A stretch of 64,000 nucleotides of DNA from Prescottella defluvii (GTDB lineage Bacteria > Actinomycetota > Actinomycetes > Mycobacteriales > Mycobacteriaceae): positions 172,998 through 236,997 of the forward strand of contig NZ_JPOC01000028.1 of the NCBI RefSeq assembly GCF_000738775.1, in the 5' to 3' direction. The notes under the pieces are model-generated. The model had not been told where the DNA came from. It saw nothing but the letters and a program-made list of their open reading frames with translations, and ran no database searches. The stretch's first letter is position 1. Every line of letters starts with the position of its first letter. A program made the position numbers and the translations under genes. Below, piece by piece: positions 43,121 through 51,565 of this stretch.

Positions 43121-43417
43121 TCAGTCGGACGCGGGCATCGCCTTGGGCGCCTTGACGCCCAGCGGCTGGTCCCCGACGGTGAGGGTGCCCGATCCGGGCT
43201 TGGTGCACAGCAGTTCGACGGTGCCGTCCTCGGTGCAGTAGCGCTTGCCGAGTTGGATCTCACCACTGGTGACGCCCTCGGGAGCGCCCGCCGCCTCCGG
43301 CGTGACCATGGCGACGCCGTCGCAGCGGAGGTCCACGTCCTGCGCCGGGATCCGGATGACGATCAGTTCGGCCGCGGAGGTCACGCTCCGCAATCTGGCT
43401 CCTACACGCAATTGCAT
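43121..43417 (-). CDS. Small conserved-looking protein, first in the 43.4-36.7 kb operon
   Basis: A 98-aa protein that I do not recognise. It has the segments DVDLRCDGVAMV, LGKRYCTEDGTVELLCTKPGSGTLTVGDQPL, and three Cys that could bind a metal or cluster. ATG 43417 has a GAGGAG site about eight bases upstream and the gene ends 7 bp before the synthetase start, so it is a real operon member. Its position first in the operon behind operator B suggests a pathway-specific role. Confidence 0.7.
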   Translation of the reverse strand: MQLRVGARLRSVTSAAELIVIRIPAQDVDLRCDGVAMVTPEAAGAPEGVTSGEIQLGKRYCTEDGTVELLCTKPGSGTLTVGDQPLGVKAPKAMPASD

Positions 43418-43514
43418 GGGAAAACTCCTCGAGATCATGCGCGGCCCGACAACGCTCGGGCACGCGGGAACGACGCCGGCCCCGGGCCGACTCCAGCCCG
43501 GTTTCAGAAATCCG

Positions 43515-43531
43515 AGCAAACGTTTGTTGCA
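43515..43531. promoter_or_regulatory. TetR-type operator, site B (ARCAAACGNTTGTTGCA)
   Basis: AGCAAACGTTTGTTGCA, with an internal perfect palindrome CAAACGTTTG. It lies 97 bp upstream of the first gene of the minus-strand operon (43417) and beyond the stop of the amidohydrolase at 43576. Confidence 0.65.
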
Positions 43532-43575
43532 AGCACTATTGCAGCCGGGTGTGACCCCCGTCAACCGCACCCCCG

Positions 43576-44985
43576 TCAACCGTCGATAACACGACCGTCC
43601 ACGAGAACCGTTCCCACAGCGGAAGAGTCGGGCGAAGCCAACATCTCGAGCAGCGGCACGTCGAGTACGACGAGGTCCGCGGGCACCCCCGGACGCACGC
43701 GGCGGACCGTGGCCCCCGGGCGGTCCGCGGGTGCCAGATAGCCCCGGAGCGCCCGGGCAGCGTCGAGCCGCTCGGATGCCCCGAGCACGACACCGGATTC
43801 GGTCCGCCGGCCGGCCGCGGCCGCGATCACCGCCCACGGGTCGAGCGGCCCGTACGGGGCGTCGCTCGACAGCGCGACGGGCACGCCGGCATCGAGCAGG
43901 CTCCGGCACCGGTACAGGTCGCCGTGGTCACGCTCGTCGACCCGGGCCCGGTAGTCGTCACCGCGATCGGCGATGAATCCCGGTTGGGTGACGACGGTCA
44001 GCCCGTGCCCGCGGACCGCGTCGATCGCCTCGGCCGGCACGATCGACGCGTGCTCGATCCGGTCGCCCGGCCGGCATCCGACCTGGTCGAGGACAGCGAG
44101 CAGCACCAGCAGGGACTCGCGCGTGACACTGTGCACCGCGACGGCGCGCCCGTGCGCCCGCGCCCGGCGGATGGTGTCGGCCAGGCGATCGAGGTCGGGC
44201 GGATCGGAGTCCGCGAGCACGATCTTGTACGGCCCCACCGTCACCCGGCCGTCGCACGCCGGGACCGGCGCGGATCCGGGGGCAACCCCCAGCAGGTGCA
44301 GGCGTTGCGGGAGGTCGCCGCCGCGGACCGCGTCGACGAGGGCCGCTAGGGACTCGGGGCTCAGGTCGGGTGTCGCGTCGGTGACCGCGGTGATGCCCAG
44401 CCGCGCGAGGTCGCGGCCGACGTCACCCAGCCCGGGCGGCCGTCCGGGCGGCAAACGGTCGCGAAGGACGTCGTCGGCGCGCCACACCCGGCCGGTGGGG
44501 CGGTCCGCCGCGTCCCGTTCGATACCGGGATGGCGGACGGTGGCCAGGCCGGCGGCCTCGACGGCGGCCGTGTTGAGCATCCACAGCGCGCCGCTGCGGT
44601 GCTGGATCCGGACCGGGCGCGGCGCGTGCAGCGCGTCCAGTGCCGAGGCGTCAAGCAGGCCCGCGACCGTTTCGACGTAGCCGACGCCGCGCACCCATCC
44701 CCCGTCGCCCGCGTCGGCGCCGGTCAGCGCGCGGGCCAGGTCCGCAGGGTCGCGCACCGCGGGCGGGCCGCACCGGACCGACGCGCGCGCCGCCGCCATC
44801 GCGTGCAGGTGCAGGTGGTGGTCGACCAGCCCGGGCAGGACCGCGCCGCCGCGCGCGTCGAGCGTCTCGCCGCGGCCCGTGGTCAGGCCCGGCCCGACCT
44901 GGGCGATCCGGCCCGCGACGATCCGCACGTCCAGCCCCGGCCGCCCCGCCACCTCGGCGTTGCGGATGACGAGTTCGGCTCTCAC
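43576..44985 (-). CDS. Amidohydrolase family 3 (YtcJ-like) protein
   Basis: A 469-aa cyclic-amidohydrolase-type protein. It has the N-terminal beta-sandwich (LVIRNAEVAGRPG), the metal motif GLVDHHLHLHAMAA, a later RIEHASIV with metal His, ALSSDAPYGPLDPW with the catalytic Asp, and the closing VPADLVVLD strand. YtcJ-like enzymes cleave amides or lactams, but many are uncharacterised. Its GTG start overlaps the stop of the CaiB-like gene (GTGA). It belongs to a two-gene operon facing the enoyl-CoA hydratase gene. Confidence 0.82.
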   Translation of the reverse strand: MRAELVIRNAEVAGRPGLDVRIVAGRIAQVGPGLTTGRGETLDARGGAVLPGLVDHHLHLHAMAAARASVRCGPPAVRDPADLARALTGADAGDGGWVRGVGYVETVAGLLDASALDALHAPRPVRIQHRSGALWMLNTAAVEAAGLATVRHPGIERDAADRPTGRVWRADDVLRDRLPPGRPPGLGDVGRDLARLGITAVTDATPDLSPESLAALVDAVRGGDLPQRLHLLGVAPGSAPVPACDGRVTVGPYKIVLADSDPPDLDRLADTIRRARAHGRAVAVHSVTRESLLVLLAVLDQVGCRPGDRIEHASIVPAEAIDAVRGHGLTVVTQPGFIADRGDDYRARVDERDHGDLYRCRSLLDAGVPVALSSDAPYGPLDPWAVIAAAAGRRTESGVVLGASERLDAARALRGYLAPADRPGATVRRVRPGVPADLVVLDVPLLEMLASPDSSAVGTVLVDGRVIDG

Positions 44986-46232
44986 GCCGACAGTCCCAGT
45001 TCACGCAGCACCCGCGCGGTGTCCCGGCCGGGCCCCGGCGCGTGCCCGGACGCCCCCGGACGGCGGGACGGCGACGCGATCTCGATCGCCCCCGCCTCGG
45101 TGTCCAGCAGCCAGCGGCCGTCGCGCCGGTACACCGACGGCGGGGCCGCATCGTCCCCGGCAAGCGTCGCGGCGACGACATCGGCCATCGCGACCTCCCA
45201 CAGGTGCCCGGCACCGCCGCCCGGCGGCACACTCATGGCCCGGACGGCTGCGGTGAGCCCGGTGAGCGGGTCGGCGATCGCGTCACCGGCGAACATCGGC
45301 GCCCCGGCCCCGTCGAGGGCGACGAGCCCGCTCGACGCCGCGACATCGTCCCCGAATCCGACAGCCCCCGAATCGCGCCCGCGGGCGGTGATCGAGATCC
45401 AGGTGGTGCCCTCGTCCACCGCCGCGTGCGCGTCGAGCCCGAACCGCTCGAGGGCCCGCGGGCGCGAGGCCTCGATGACGACGTCGGCAGCGTCGACGAG
45501 CCGCGCCATCGCCTCGCGCCCCGCACCGGTACCGGGATCGAGCACCACCGACTCGTGGCCGGCATGCAGCAGGTCGTAGAACCCCCGATCCCCGAACCTG
45601 GCTCCGTCCAGGCGATTCGGTGTCTCGACCTTGATCACCCGGGCGCCCGCCGCGCCGAGCAGTTGCGCGCACAGCGGACCGGCCCACAACGCGCTGAAGT
45701 CGACGACCAGCAGTCCCTGCACGTTCCGGGGCCGAGCAGAGGTCGGATCCGCGGCGACGCTCGCCGGCGGCCGGATCGGGGCGGCCGCGATGCCCAGCAG
45801 TTCCGCGCGTTCCCCCAGGTCCGCCCCGGTGCGCTCTCGCAACCACGCCGCGACCGCGGGCCACGGATCGTCGCCGACGTCGCGGCCGACCATCGCCCCG
45901 AGCAGCGCGGGGTCGTCCGGTCGGGCGCACGAGATCGCCGCCCAGCCGTCCGCGGTGGGCAGCAGCCGGCAGTGCCGCCCGACCGACATGTCGCCTCCCC
46001 GAACGCCTCCCGTGTAGGCGGCGCGTTCGGCGAGCACCCGGGCGCCGTCCACCCGGACGGGATGCGCGGTGTCGGCGGTCGCCGCGGCGATCCAGCCGGA
46101 CAGCTCCCGCGCGTAGGACGCGGCCCGGCCCGGCGGCACGACCGGTGGGCCGTCGGGCCGACCCGTCAACACCACCACTCCGCTCTCGGCCCAGTCCCGG
46201 ATGCGTTCCCGCGCAGCACCGGACGCCTCCAT
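44982..46232 (-). CDS. CaiB/BaiF-like CoA-transferase with permuted/truncated domain order
   Basis: A 416-aa protein with CaiB features in an unusual order. Residues about 100-175 (MSVGRHCRLLPTADGWAAISC) resemble the middle-to-late part of a normal CoA-transferase. Residues about 190-380 carry the normal beginning (LLVVDFSALWAGPLCAQLL) through the catalytic-Asp region (VAMADVVAATL). It therefore looks like a tandem protein that has lost the start of domain 1 and the end of domain 2. ATG 46232 follows directly on an operator-like dyad, without a clear ribosome site. Divergent from the enoyl-CoA hydratase gene. Confidence 0.75.
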   Translation of the reverse strand: MEASGAARERIRDWAESGVVVLTGRPDGPPVVPPGRAASYARELSGWIAAATADTAHPVRVDGARVLAERAAYTGGVRGGDMSVGRHCRLLPTADGWAAISCARPDDPALLGAMVGRDVGDDPWPAVAAWLRERTGADLGERAELLGIAAAPIRPPASVAADPTSARPRNVQGLLVVDFSALWAGPLCAQLLGAAGARVIKVETPNRLDGARFGDRGFYDLLHAGHESVVLDPGTGAGREAMARLVDAADVVIEASRPRALERFGLDAHAAVDEGTTWISITARGRDSGAVGFGDDVAASSGLVALDGAGAPMFAGDAIADPLTGLTAAVRAMSVPPGGGAGHLWEVAMADVVAATLAGDDAAPPSVYRRDGRWLLDTEAGAIEIASPSRRPGASGHAPGPGRDTARVLRELGLSA

Positions 46233-46234
46233 CG

Positions 46235-46247
46235 AGAACCGTGTTCT
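46235..46247. promoter_or_regulatory. KstR-like dyad AGAAC-N3-GTTCT, site 1
   Basis: AGAACCGTGTTCT, a perfect inverted repeat in the 65-bp gap between the divergent CaiB-like and enoyl-CoA hydratase genes, ending two bases before the former's start codon. It has the pattern of the sites at 53353, 61534 and 61610. KstR sites of mycobacteria have a similar half-site but a 2-bp spacer. Confidence 0.6.
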
Positions 46248-46297
46248 AGACTCCACCCACTCACATTCGCACAGACAGCTCGATCGACGAGGACCGG

Positions 46298-47365
46298 ATG
46301 GACTTTCCCGCACCCCGCATCTCCGCGCGCCGGCTCGCCGACGGCGCCGCCGACCGGCCGCTGCTCGACGACCGGGCCGCGATCGACATGCCGGTCCTCG
46401 TCGTCGACCTCGATCTCGACGGTCACGGCGATCCGGGCGTGCTGGCAGCCGCGGCCGAGCGGGCCCGTGCCGCCGACCGCTATCTGATCGGAGTCCGCCG
46501 CGGCCCGATCGCCGCGTCGGACCCCCGGCTCACCCTGATCCGGGCACTGGACGTCACCTACACCGACGCCCCCGACGTCACCGAGCGGGCGCTCGTCCCG
46601 GTTCCCGACGCCGAGCGGGCGGTGCGGGACTTCGTGGCCCGGGTCGCCGCGAACCCGCAGGCCTCGACGGTGCTGCGGCAGGTCCTTCGCGCCGGGCGTG
46701 ACCTCGACGTCCGGGCCGCGGTCGATGTCGAGTCACTCGCCTACTCGACGCTGCTGGGCGGGCCGGAGTTCGCCCGGTGGCTCGCCGGGCGGGGCGCCCG
46801 CCCCCTCCCGCCGCCGCCGACCGCGGATCCGGTCCTGGTGGCGCGCACCGGCGACGAACTCCACGTCACGTTGAACCGGCCCGAGCGCCGCAACGCGTAC
46901 GGCGCGCGGTTGCGCGACGCCCTCACGGCAGCGCTGGGCATCCCGGTCACCGACGCGTCGGTGGCGCGGGTGGTGCTCGACGGCGCGGGCCCGGCCTTCT
47001 GCGCCGGTGGCGACCTCGACGAGTTCGGGACCACCCCCGACCCCACGCTCGCGCACCTGGTCCGCACCCGCGGCGGCGCCGGCCTGCTCGTCCACGATCT
47101 GGCCGACCGCATCGAGGTCCGGGTCCACGGCGCATGCGTCGGCGGCGGCATCGAGATCCCGGCCTTCGCGGGTCGGGTCGTCGCGACCGCGGACGCGTGG
47201 TTCCGGCTGCCGGAGGTCGAGATGGGCCTGATCCCGGGCGCCGGCGGCACCGCGAGCATTCCCCGGCGCATCGGCACCTGGCGCGCGGTGCACCTGTTCG
47301 TCACCGGGGCGCGACTCGACGCGCGAACCGCGCTGGAATGGGGGCTGCTGGACGCGCTCTGCTGA
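46298..47365 (+). CDS. Enoyl-CoA hydratase/isomerase with long N-terminal extension
   Basis: A 355-aa protein. The crotonase domain covers about residues 185-355. The oxyanion-hole residues are in FCAGGDLDEFG, and the two catalytic Glu positions of hydratases are kept (GGGIEIPAF and LPEVEMGLIPGAGG). Residues 1 to about 180 form an extra domain with no motif I recognise, and the usual C-terminal helices of crotonases are missing. A GAGGACC site precedes ATG 46298. Likely hydrates an unsaturated acyl-CoA in the island's pathway. Confidence 0.82.
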   Translation: MDFPAPRISARRLADGAADRPLLDDRAAIDMPVLVVDLDLDGHGDPGVLAAAAERARAADRYLIGVRRGPIAASDPRLTLIRALDVTYTDAPDVTERALVPVPDAERAVRDFVARVAANPQASTVLRQVLRAGRDLDVRAAVDVESLAYSTLLGGPEFARWLAGRGARPLPPPPTADPVLVARTGDELHVTLNRPERRNAYGARLRDALTAALGIPVTDASVARVVLDGAGPAFCAGGDLDEFGTTPDPTLAHLVRTRGGAGLLVHDLADRIEVRVHGACVGGGIEIPAFAGRVVATADAWFRLPEVEMGLIPGAGGTASIPRRIGTWRAVHLFVTGARLDARTALEWGLLDALC

Positions 47366-47387
47366 CCCGGAACGCCCCGACCCGTTC

Positions 47388-47404
47388 AGCAAACGCTTGT
47401 TGCA
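47388..47404. promoter_or_regulatory. TetR-type operator, site C (ARCAAACGNTTGTTGCA)
   Basis: AGCAAACGCTTGTTGCA, 84 bp upstream of the TetR gene at 47489. Its position suggests auto-regulation and identifies this TetR as the likely owner of sites A and B. Confidence 0.65.
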
Positions 47405-47488
47405 GTGCCCGGGTTCTCCTGCCATGATGAACCGAGCTTGGGAACCAGCGGGCGCTGCCGCGCGCGCATCGTAAGAAGGGCCGAACGC

Positions 47489-48109
47489 ATGCCGTCGAAA
47501 CTCGACCGGAAGTCGTCACCGAGCGAACGCCCCGTCGGCGACGCCAAGGCGGTCTTCCTGACGAGGATTCGCGAGGCGGCGCTGCGACAGTTCGCCGAGA
47601 GCGGCTACAACGGCACGTCCATGCGCGACATCGGTTCGCTCGTCGGCGTCCATGCCGGCAGCCTGTACGTCCACATCAAGAGCAAGGAAGACCTGCTCTA
47701 CCAGATCGTGGGCGAGATCGTCGAGAACGGCGAGGCCGCCCTGCAGAAGGTCGAGGACGCCGACGTCGGCGCCATCGACAAGCTCCGCATGCTCGCCCGC
47801 ATCCACCTGCGCTGGTCCATGGCCAATCCCGACGCCGCGAAGGTGTTCGAGCGGGAGTGGATGCGGCTCAACGGCGCCCAGCTCGACGAGGTCCGCCACA
47901 AGCGGCAGCAGTGGGCCGACGGCGTGGAGCGGATCATCCAGGCCGGCGTCGACGAGGGCACGTTCCGCGAACTGGACGTGGCGCTCGCCGCGGTCGCGTT
48001 CCGGTCGGTCCTCAACGCCAACTACACGTGCGAGGGAGATCCCGACATCGACGGCGTCAAGCTGGCCGACGAGTTCGTCGACTTCCTCTTCAACGGCTGG
48101 GTCCGCTGA
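47489..48109 (+). CDS. TetR-family repressor (probable regulator of sites A-C)
   Basis: A 206-aa regulator. The N-terminal helix-turn-helix is at about residues 28-72 (AALRQFAESGYNGTSMRDIGSLVGVHAGSLYVHIKS). The C-terminal ligand domain resembles that of KstR2/FadR-type acyl-CoA sensors, with LARIHLRWSM and FEREWMRLNG. Start ATG 47489 follows AAGAAGGG. An acyl-CoA ligand that releases operator binding is likely by family analogy. The SDR at 48212 follows in the same direction. Confidence 0.88.
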   Translation: MPSKLDRKSSPSERPVGDAKAVFLTRIREAALRQFAESGYNGTSMRDIGSLVGVHAGSLYVHIKSKEDLLYQIVGEIVENGEAALQKVEDADVGAIDKLRMLARIHLRWSMANPDAAKVFEREWMRLNGAQLDEVRHKRQQWADGVERIIQAGVDEGTFRELDVALAAVAFRSVLNANYTCEGDPDIDGVKLADEFVDFLFNGWVR

Positions 48110-48211
48110 CCCGGCCACCGGCAACGGGCAGCCGCCCGCTGCCACGAACACTCGCGGCGGGTGTGGGCCGATTCGGCCCGGCCTGACGCCCGGACCCTGT
48201 GAGGGACTTCG

Positions 48212-48901
48212 ATGTTGACCGGAACCGCATTCGTCACCGGAGGGACCGGCGCCCTCGGCGTCGCCGTCACCGAGCACCTGCTGTCGATCGGCTGGCGGGT
48301 CGTCGTGCCGTTCATCGCGGCGGAGGAGGCCGCTCGCCTCGCCGACCACGATCGGCTCGAGAAGATCCGCTGCAATGTCGCCGAGCCCGCCGAACTGGCC
48401 GAGGCCGTCGCCCTCGCGGCCGCCGCCCCGAACGCCCCGCTGACCGCGCTGGTCAATCTCGTCGGCGGCTTCGAGTCGGGCCCGCGCACGCACGAGGCCG
48501 ACGCCGCGGCCATCGACCGCCAGCTGGATCTCAACGTGCGCACCACGTACGCGGTGCTGCGCACCGGGCTGCCACATCTGATCGCGAACGGCGGCGGGTC
48601 GGTGGTGTCGATGTCGTCCGGGGCCGCGCTCAAGCCGTTCCCCGGCGGCACCGCCTACAGCACGTCCAAGGCCGCGGTGCTGGCGCTGGCCGAGTCGATC
48701 GCCGTCGAGTACAAGGCGGACGGGATCCGGTCGAATGCGCTGCTGCCCGGCGTCATCGACACGCCCGCGAACCGCGCCGCGATGCCGAACTCCGATCGCG
48801 CCAACTGGGTCGCCCCCGCCGCGATCGCGAAGGTGATCGCGTTCCTGCTGTCCGACGACTCCGCCCCGATCTCGGGGGCCGCGATCCCGTTGGGACTCTG
48901 A
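48212..48901 (+). CDS. Short-chain dehydrogenase/reductase
   Basis: A 229-aa SDR, short for the family. Its motifs are FVTGGTGALGVAV (cofactor), NLVGG, the catalytic Ser in MSSGAAL and the YSTSK dyad (Tyr and Lys). It lies 102 bp after the TetR gene and could share its transcript and operator C. The protein ends ISGAAIPLGL, as in complete SDRs. Substrate unknown. Confidence 0.87.
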   Translation: MLTGTAFVTGGTGALGVAVTEHLLSIGWRVVVPFIAAEEAARLADHDRLEKIRCNVAEPAELAEAVALAAAAPNAPLTALVNLVGGFESGPRTHEADAAAIDRQLDLNVRTTYAVLRTGLPHLIANGGGSVVSMSSGAALKPFPGGTAYSTSKAAVLALAESIAVEYKADGIRSNALLPGVIDTPANRAAMPNSDRANWVAPAAIAKVIAFLLSDDSAPISGAAIPLGL

Positions 48902-48944
48902 CGATCACCGATCGGCTGGGAGCTGTCGAGCAGACCTGGCCACC

Positions 48945-48997
48945 AACGGGAACCGGCGGCACGCATCTGTGATCGGAGCGTGCCGCCGGTTCCCGTT
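48945..48997. terminator. Strong bidirectional terminator
   Basis: A perfect 20-bp stem (48945-48964 with 48978-48997) around a 13-nt loop, between the convergent SDR and IclR genes. Confidence 0.9.
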
Positions 48998-49022
48998 CGG
49001 CGTCGTTCGTACCCGGATCCGC

Positions 49023-49907
49023 CTAGATCCACTGCCCGCTCTGGATGGACAGCAGTCGATCCATCGCGTCCGCGGACCACGTCTCGACGGGCACGGCCGC
49101 GGCACGCCGACCCCGGCGCGGCGCACCGAGTTCGGGATACAGCGTCCGCGAGACCTCGCGGGCCGCGTCCACCACCAGCGGGGCGACGCGCTCGAGCTGC
49201 GCGGTGCGGGCGTCACCGCACAGCGAGATGCCGGCGACCGGACCGTCGTGGCCGCGGATCGCGACCCCGACACACGCGACGCCGCGCACCGACTCGCCGT
49301 GCTCGAAGGCCAGGCCACGGCGCTGCCGGATGCGGTTGAGTTCCTGGTGCAGCGTCGGGATGTCGGTGATCGTGCGGTCGGTGCAGCGGCTCAGCCGCTC
49401 CTCGTACAGGCTCTCGACGCGTTCGGGGTCGAGCCACGCCAGCATCGACTTGCCACCGGCCGTGGAGTACGCCGGTCCGCGCCCGCCGACCCGCGACGGC
49501 AGCGACGCCGCGAAGCGCCCGCCGACCTTGTCGAGGTAGACACTCTCGCTCCCGTCGAGAACCGCGAGGTGCACGACCATCCCGGTCTGCATGTGCAGCT
49601 CGTGCAGCAGCGGCGCCGCCGCGGCACGGACCTCACCGTCGCCGCCGCCGAACATGGAAGCTCGACGCCCGAGGCAGTAGCCGAACGAGGCGTACTCGAC
49701 CCAGTCGAGACGGATCAGCTGGTCGAGGATGCGATGCGCCGTCGAACGGGGAAGCCCGGTCCGGAGTCCCACCTCCTCGAGGGTCAGCCGGGTCGACCGA
49801 TCCTCGAACACATCGAGTATCAACGTCATTCGCTCGATCATGGATGGGGGCAGACCGCTGCGCGATCCCGCCTCATCGGCTGATCCAGCAGGATCGACAG
49901 ATGCCAT
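49023..49907 (-). CDS. IclR-family transcriptional regulator
   Basis: A 294-aa regulator. The winged helix is at about residues 25-85 (LTLEEVGLRTGLPRSTAHRILDQL). The effector domain has the GPAYSTAGGKSMLAWL and RGVACVGVAIRGHDGPVAGISL segments typical of IclR. IclR proteins usually sense aromatic or carboxylic metabolites. Codons for MIERMTLILDVF at about residue 23 would be a more usual start. It is last in the fadD-SBP-iclR operon, 6 bp after the SBP stop. Confidence 0.88.
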   Translation of the reverse strand: MASVDPAGSADEAGSRSGLPPSMIERMTLILDVFEDRSTRLTLEEVGLRTGLPRSTAHRILDQLIRLDWVEYASFGYCLGRRASMFGGGDGEVRAAAAPLLHELHMQTGMVVHLAVLDGSESVYLDKVGGRFAASLPSRVGGRGPAYSTAGGKSMLAWLDPERVESLYEERLSRCTDRTITDIPTLHQELNRIRQRRGLAFEHGESVRGVACVGVAIRGHDGPVAGISLCGDARTAQLERVAPLVVDAAREVSRTLYPELGAPRRGRRAAAVPVETWSADAMDRLLSIQSGQWI

Positions 49908-49913
49908 CGAGGC

Positions 49914-51530
49914 CTACTTCTCCATCCAGGCGTCGCCGAACAGGACGACGTTGTCGATGCTGACAGTGGCGCCGTGCAGCTTCGGGGTCCACGACGGGAA
50001 CACGACCGACGGTGACCACACCGCGTACGGCACGGTCTCGTTCGCCAGGGTCTGGATCTCGTCGACGATCGTCTGCTTCTCGTCGTCGCTGCCGGCGGTC
50101 TGCAGCCTCGTCAGCAGCGCGTCCATCTCGGGGCTGTTGTACCCTGCGGCGTTGTTGGCCGAGGAACTCCCGAGCGAGGCATACAGACGCAGCAGTGGTG
50201 CGGCGTCGATGAGCGACGCGCCGCTACGGGCCAGATCGAAGTCGCGGTCCACGTAGACCCGGCGGGTCAGATCGGTCACGCTGTTGGCGTACGCGATCTC
50301 CACGTCGAATCCGATCGAGTTGAGTGCGGCCTGGACCGCCAGCGCGCCCTGACGTGCACCCTCCTCGTTGACGGCCACGTACGTGAGCTTGCCGTCGTAG
50401 CCGTCGGCCTTCGCCTGGTTCAGCAGTTCCCGCGACTTGTCGGGATCGTAGACGACGCCCGTCACGTCGCCGTTGTGCCACTTCGAGCCCTCAGGGAACA
50501 TCGACGAACCCGCCGGACCGTTGCCGGAATTGACCCGCTGGTTGATCGCGTCGGGATCCACACCGAGCGAGATCGCCTGGCGCACCCGGACATCCGCCCC
50601 GGGGCGTCCCTCGCGCTGGTTGATGATCCCGATCCCCCCGAGACCCTGGATGTCCAGGTAGCCCTCGTAGCCGGCGTCGATCGCGCGGTCGATCACCTCG
50701 GTGTCACGGTAGAGGTAGCCGGCGTTGAGCTGGCCGCTCTGCATCGACTCGAACATGCCCTGAGTGTTCGGCGTGGGAACGAAACGCAGCCCCGCGAGGC
50801 GCGGCTTGCCGCCCGCGTAGTCGGCCCGCGGCGCCAGCTCGAGCACCTCGTTCGGAGCGAAGCGGGTGACCGTGAACGGGCCCGCACCGATCGGCGTGAA
50901 CCCGCCGTTCGCCTCCGAGCTCGGCGCGACGATCACACCGGGTCCCGACGAGAGCATGACCGGAAAATCGACCCACGGGCGCTGGAGCTCGATGACAACG
51001 GTCTTCGCGTCGGGTGTCTCGACGCCGGCGACCGTGTTCGTCCACATCTGGGCGGCGTCGCGCCTGGCGGCGACGTAGCGGTCGAGGCTCCACTTCACCG
51101 CCGCCGAGTCGACCGGCGTCCCGTCGCTGAAGGTGGCTCCGTCGCGCAGCGTGATCGTCCACGTCTGCCCGTCGTCGGAGGACTCCAGCTCCTTCGCCAA
51201 CTGCGGGACGTACTCCGACTTCTCGAAGTCGTAGCGCACCAGCGTGTCGTAGATGGCGGCCAGCTCGGAGCCACCGGTCGAACCGGCCATCAGGGTCTTG
51301 GTCGGGTCGAGCGTCGCCGGGAAGCCATACGACCCGTAGGTCACGACGCCACCGTCCACGGCGCTGCCGCCGCTGTCTCGGTCCCCGACGTAGCCGATCG
51401 AGTACCCGCTGCCGCCGTCGGATGTGCCGCCGGCATCCTGTCCATCGGCGGACGCGCAGGCTGTCAGTACCAACGCGCCGATGGCCACGACCGCCGCCGA
51501 ACGGCCACCGCGCCATAGTCGATTCCTCAT
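49914..51530 (-). CDS. Family-5 solute-binding lipoprotein (peptide/nickel-type ABC) without permease
   Basis: A 538-aa lipoprotein with lipobox LTAC (Cys about 21). The SBP_bac_5 features are KELESSDDGQTWTITLRDGATFSDGTPVDSAAVKWSL and VRQAISLGVD. No permease or ATPase gene is near, so it is an orphan binding protein that either uses a transporter encoded elsewhere or has another role in capturing the substrate. It sits between an acyl-CoA synthetase and an IclR gene, implying a ligand related to the catabolic island. ATG 51530 was chosen because the signal peptide then starts correctly. Confidence 0.87.
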   Translation of the reverse strand: MRNRLWRGGRSAAVVAIGALVLTACASADGQDAGGTSDGGSGYSIGYVGDRDSGGSAVDGGVVTYGSYGFPATLDPTKTLMAGSTGGSELAAIYDTLVRYDFEKSEYVPQLAKELESSDDGQTWTITLRDGATFSDGTPVDSAAVKWSLDRYVAARRDAAQMWTNTVAGVETPDAKTVVIELQRPWVDFPVMLSSGPGVIVAPSSEANGGFTPIGAGPFTVTRFAPNEVLELAPRADYAGGKPRLAGLRFVPTPNTQGMFESMQSGQLNAGYLYRDTEVIDRAIDAGYEGYLDIQGLGGIGIINQREGRPGADVRVRQAISLGVDPDAINQRVNSGNGPAGSSMFPEGSKWHNGDVTGVVYDPDKSRELLNQAKADGYDGKLTYVAVNEEGARQGALAVQAALNSIGFDVEIAYANSVTDLTRRVYVDRDFDLARSGASLIDAAPLLRLYASLGSSSANNAAGYNSPEMDALLTRLQTAGSDDEKQTIVDEIQTLANETVPYAVWSPSVVFPSWTPKLHGATVSIDNVVLFGDAWMEK

Positions 51531-51565
51531 ATACGCCCCTCTCGAAAGTGCTGGGTTCTTGACAT

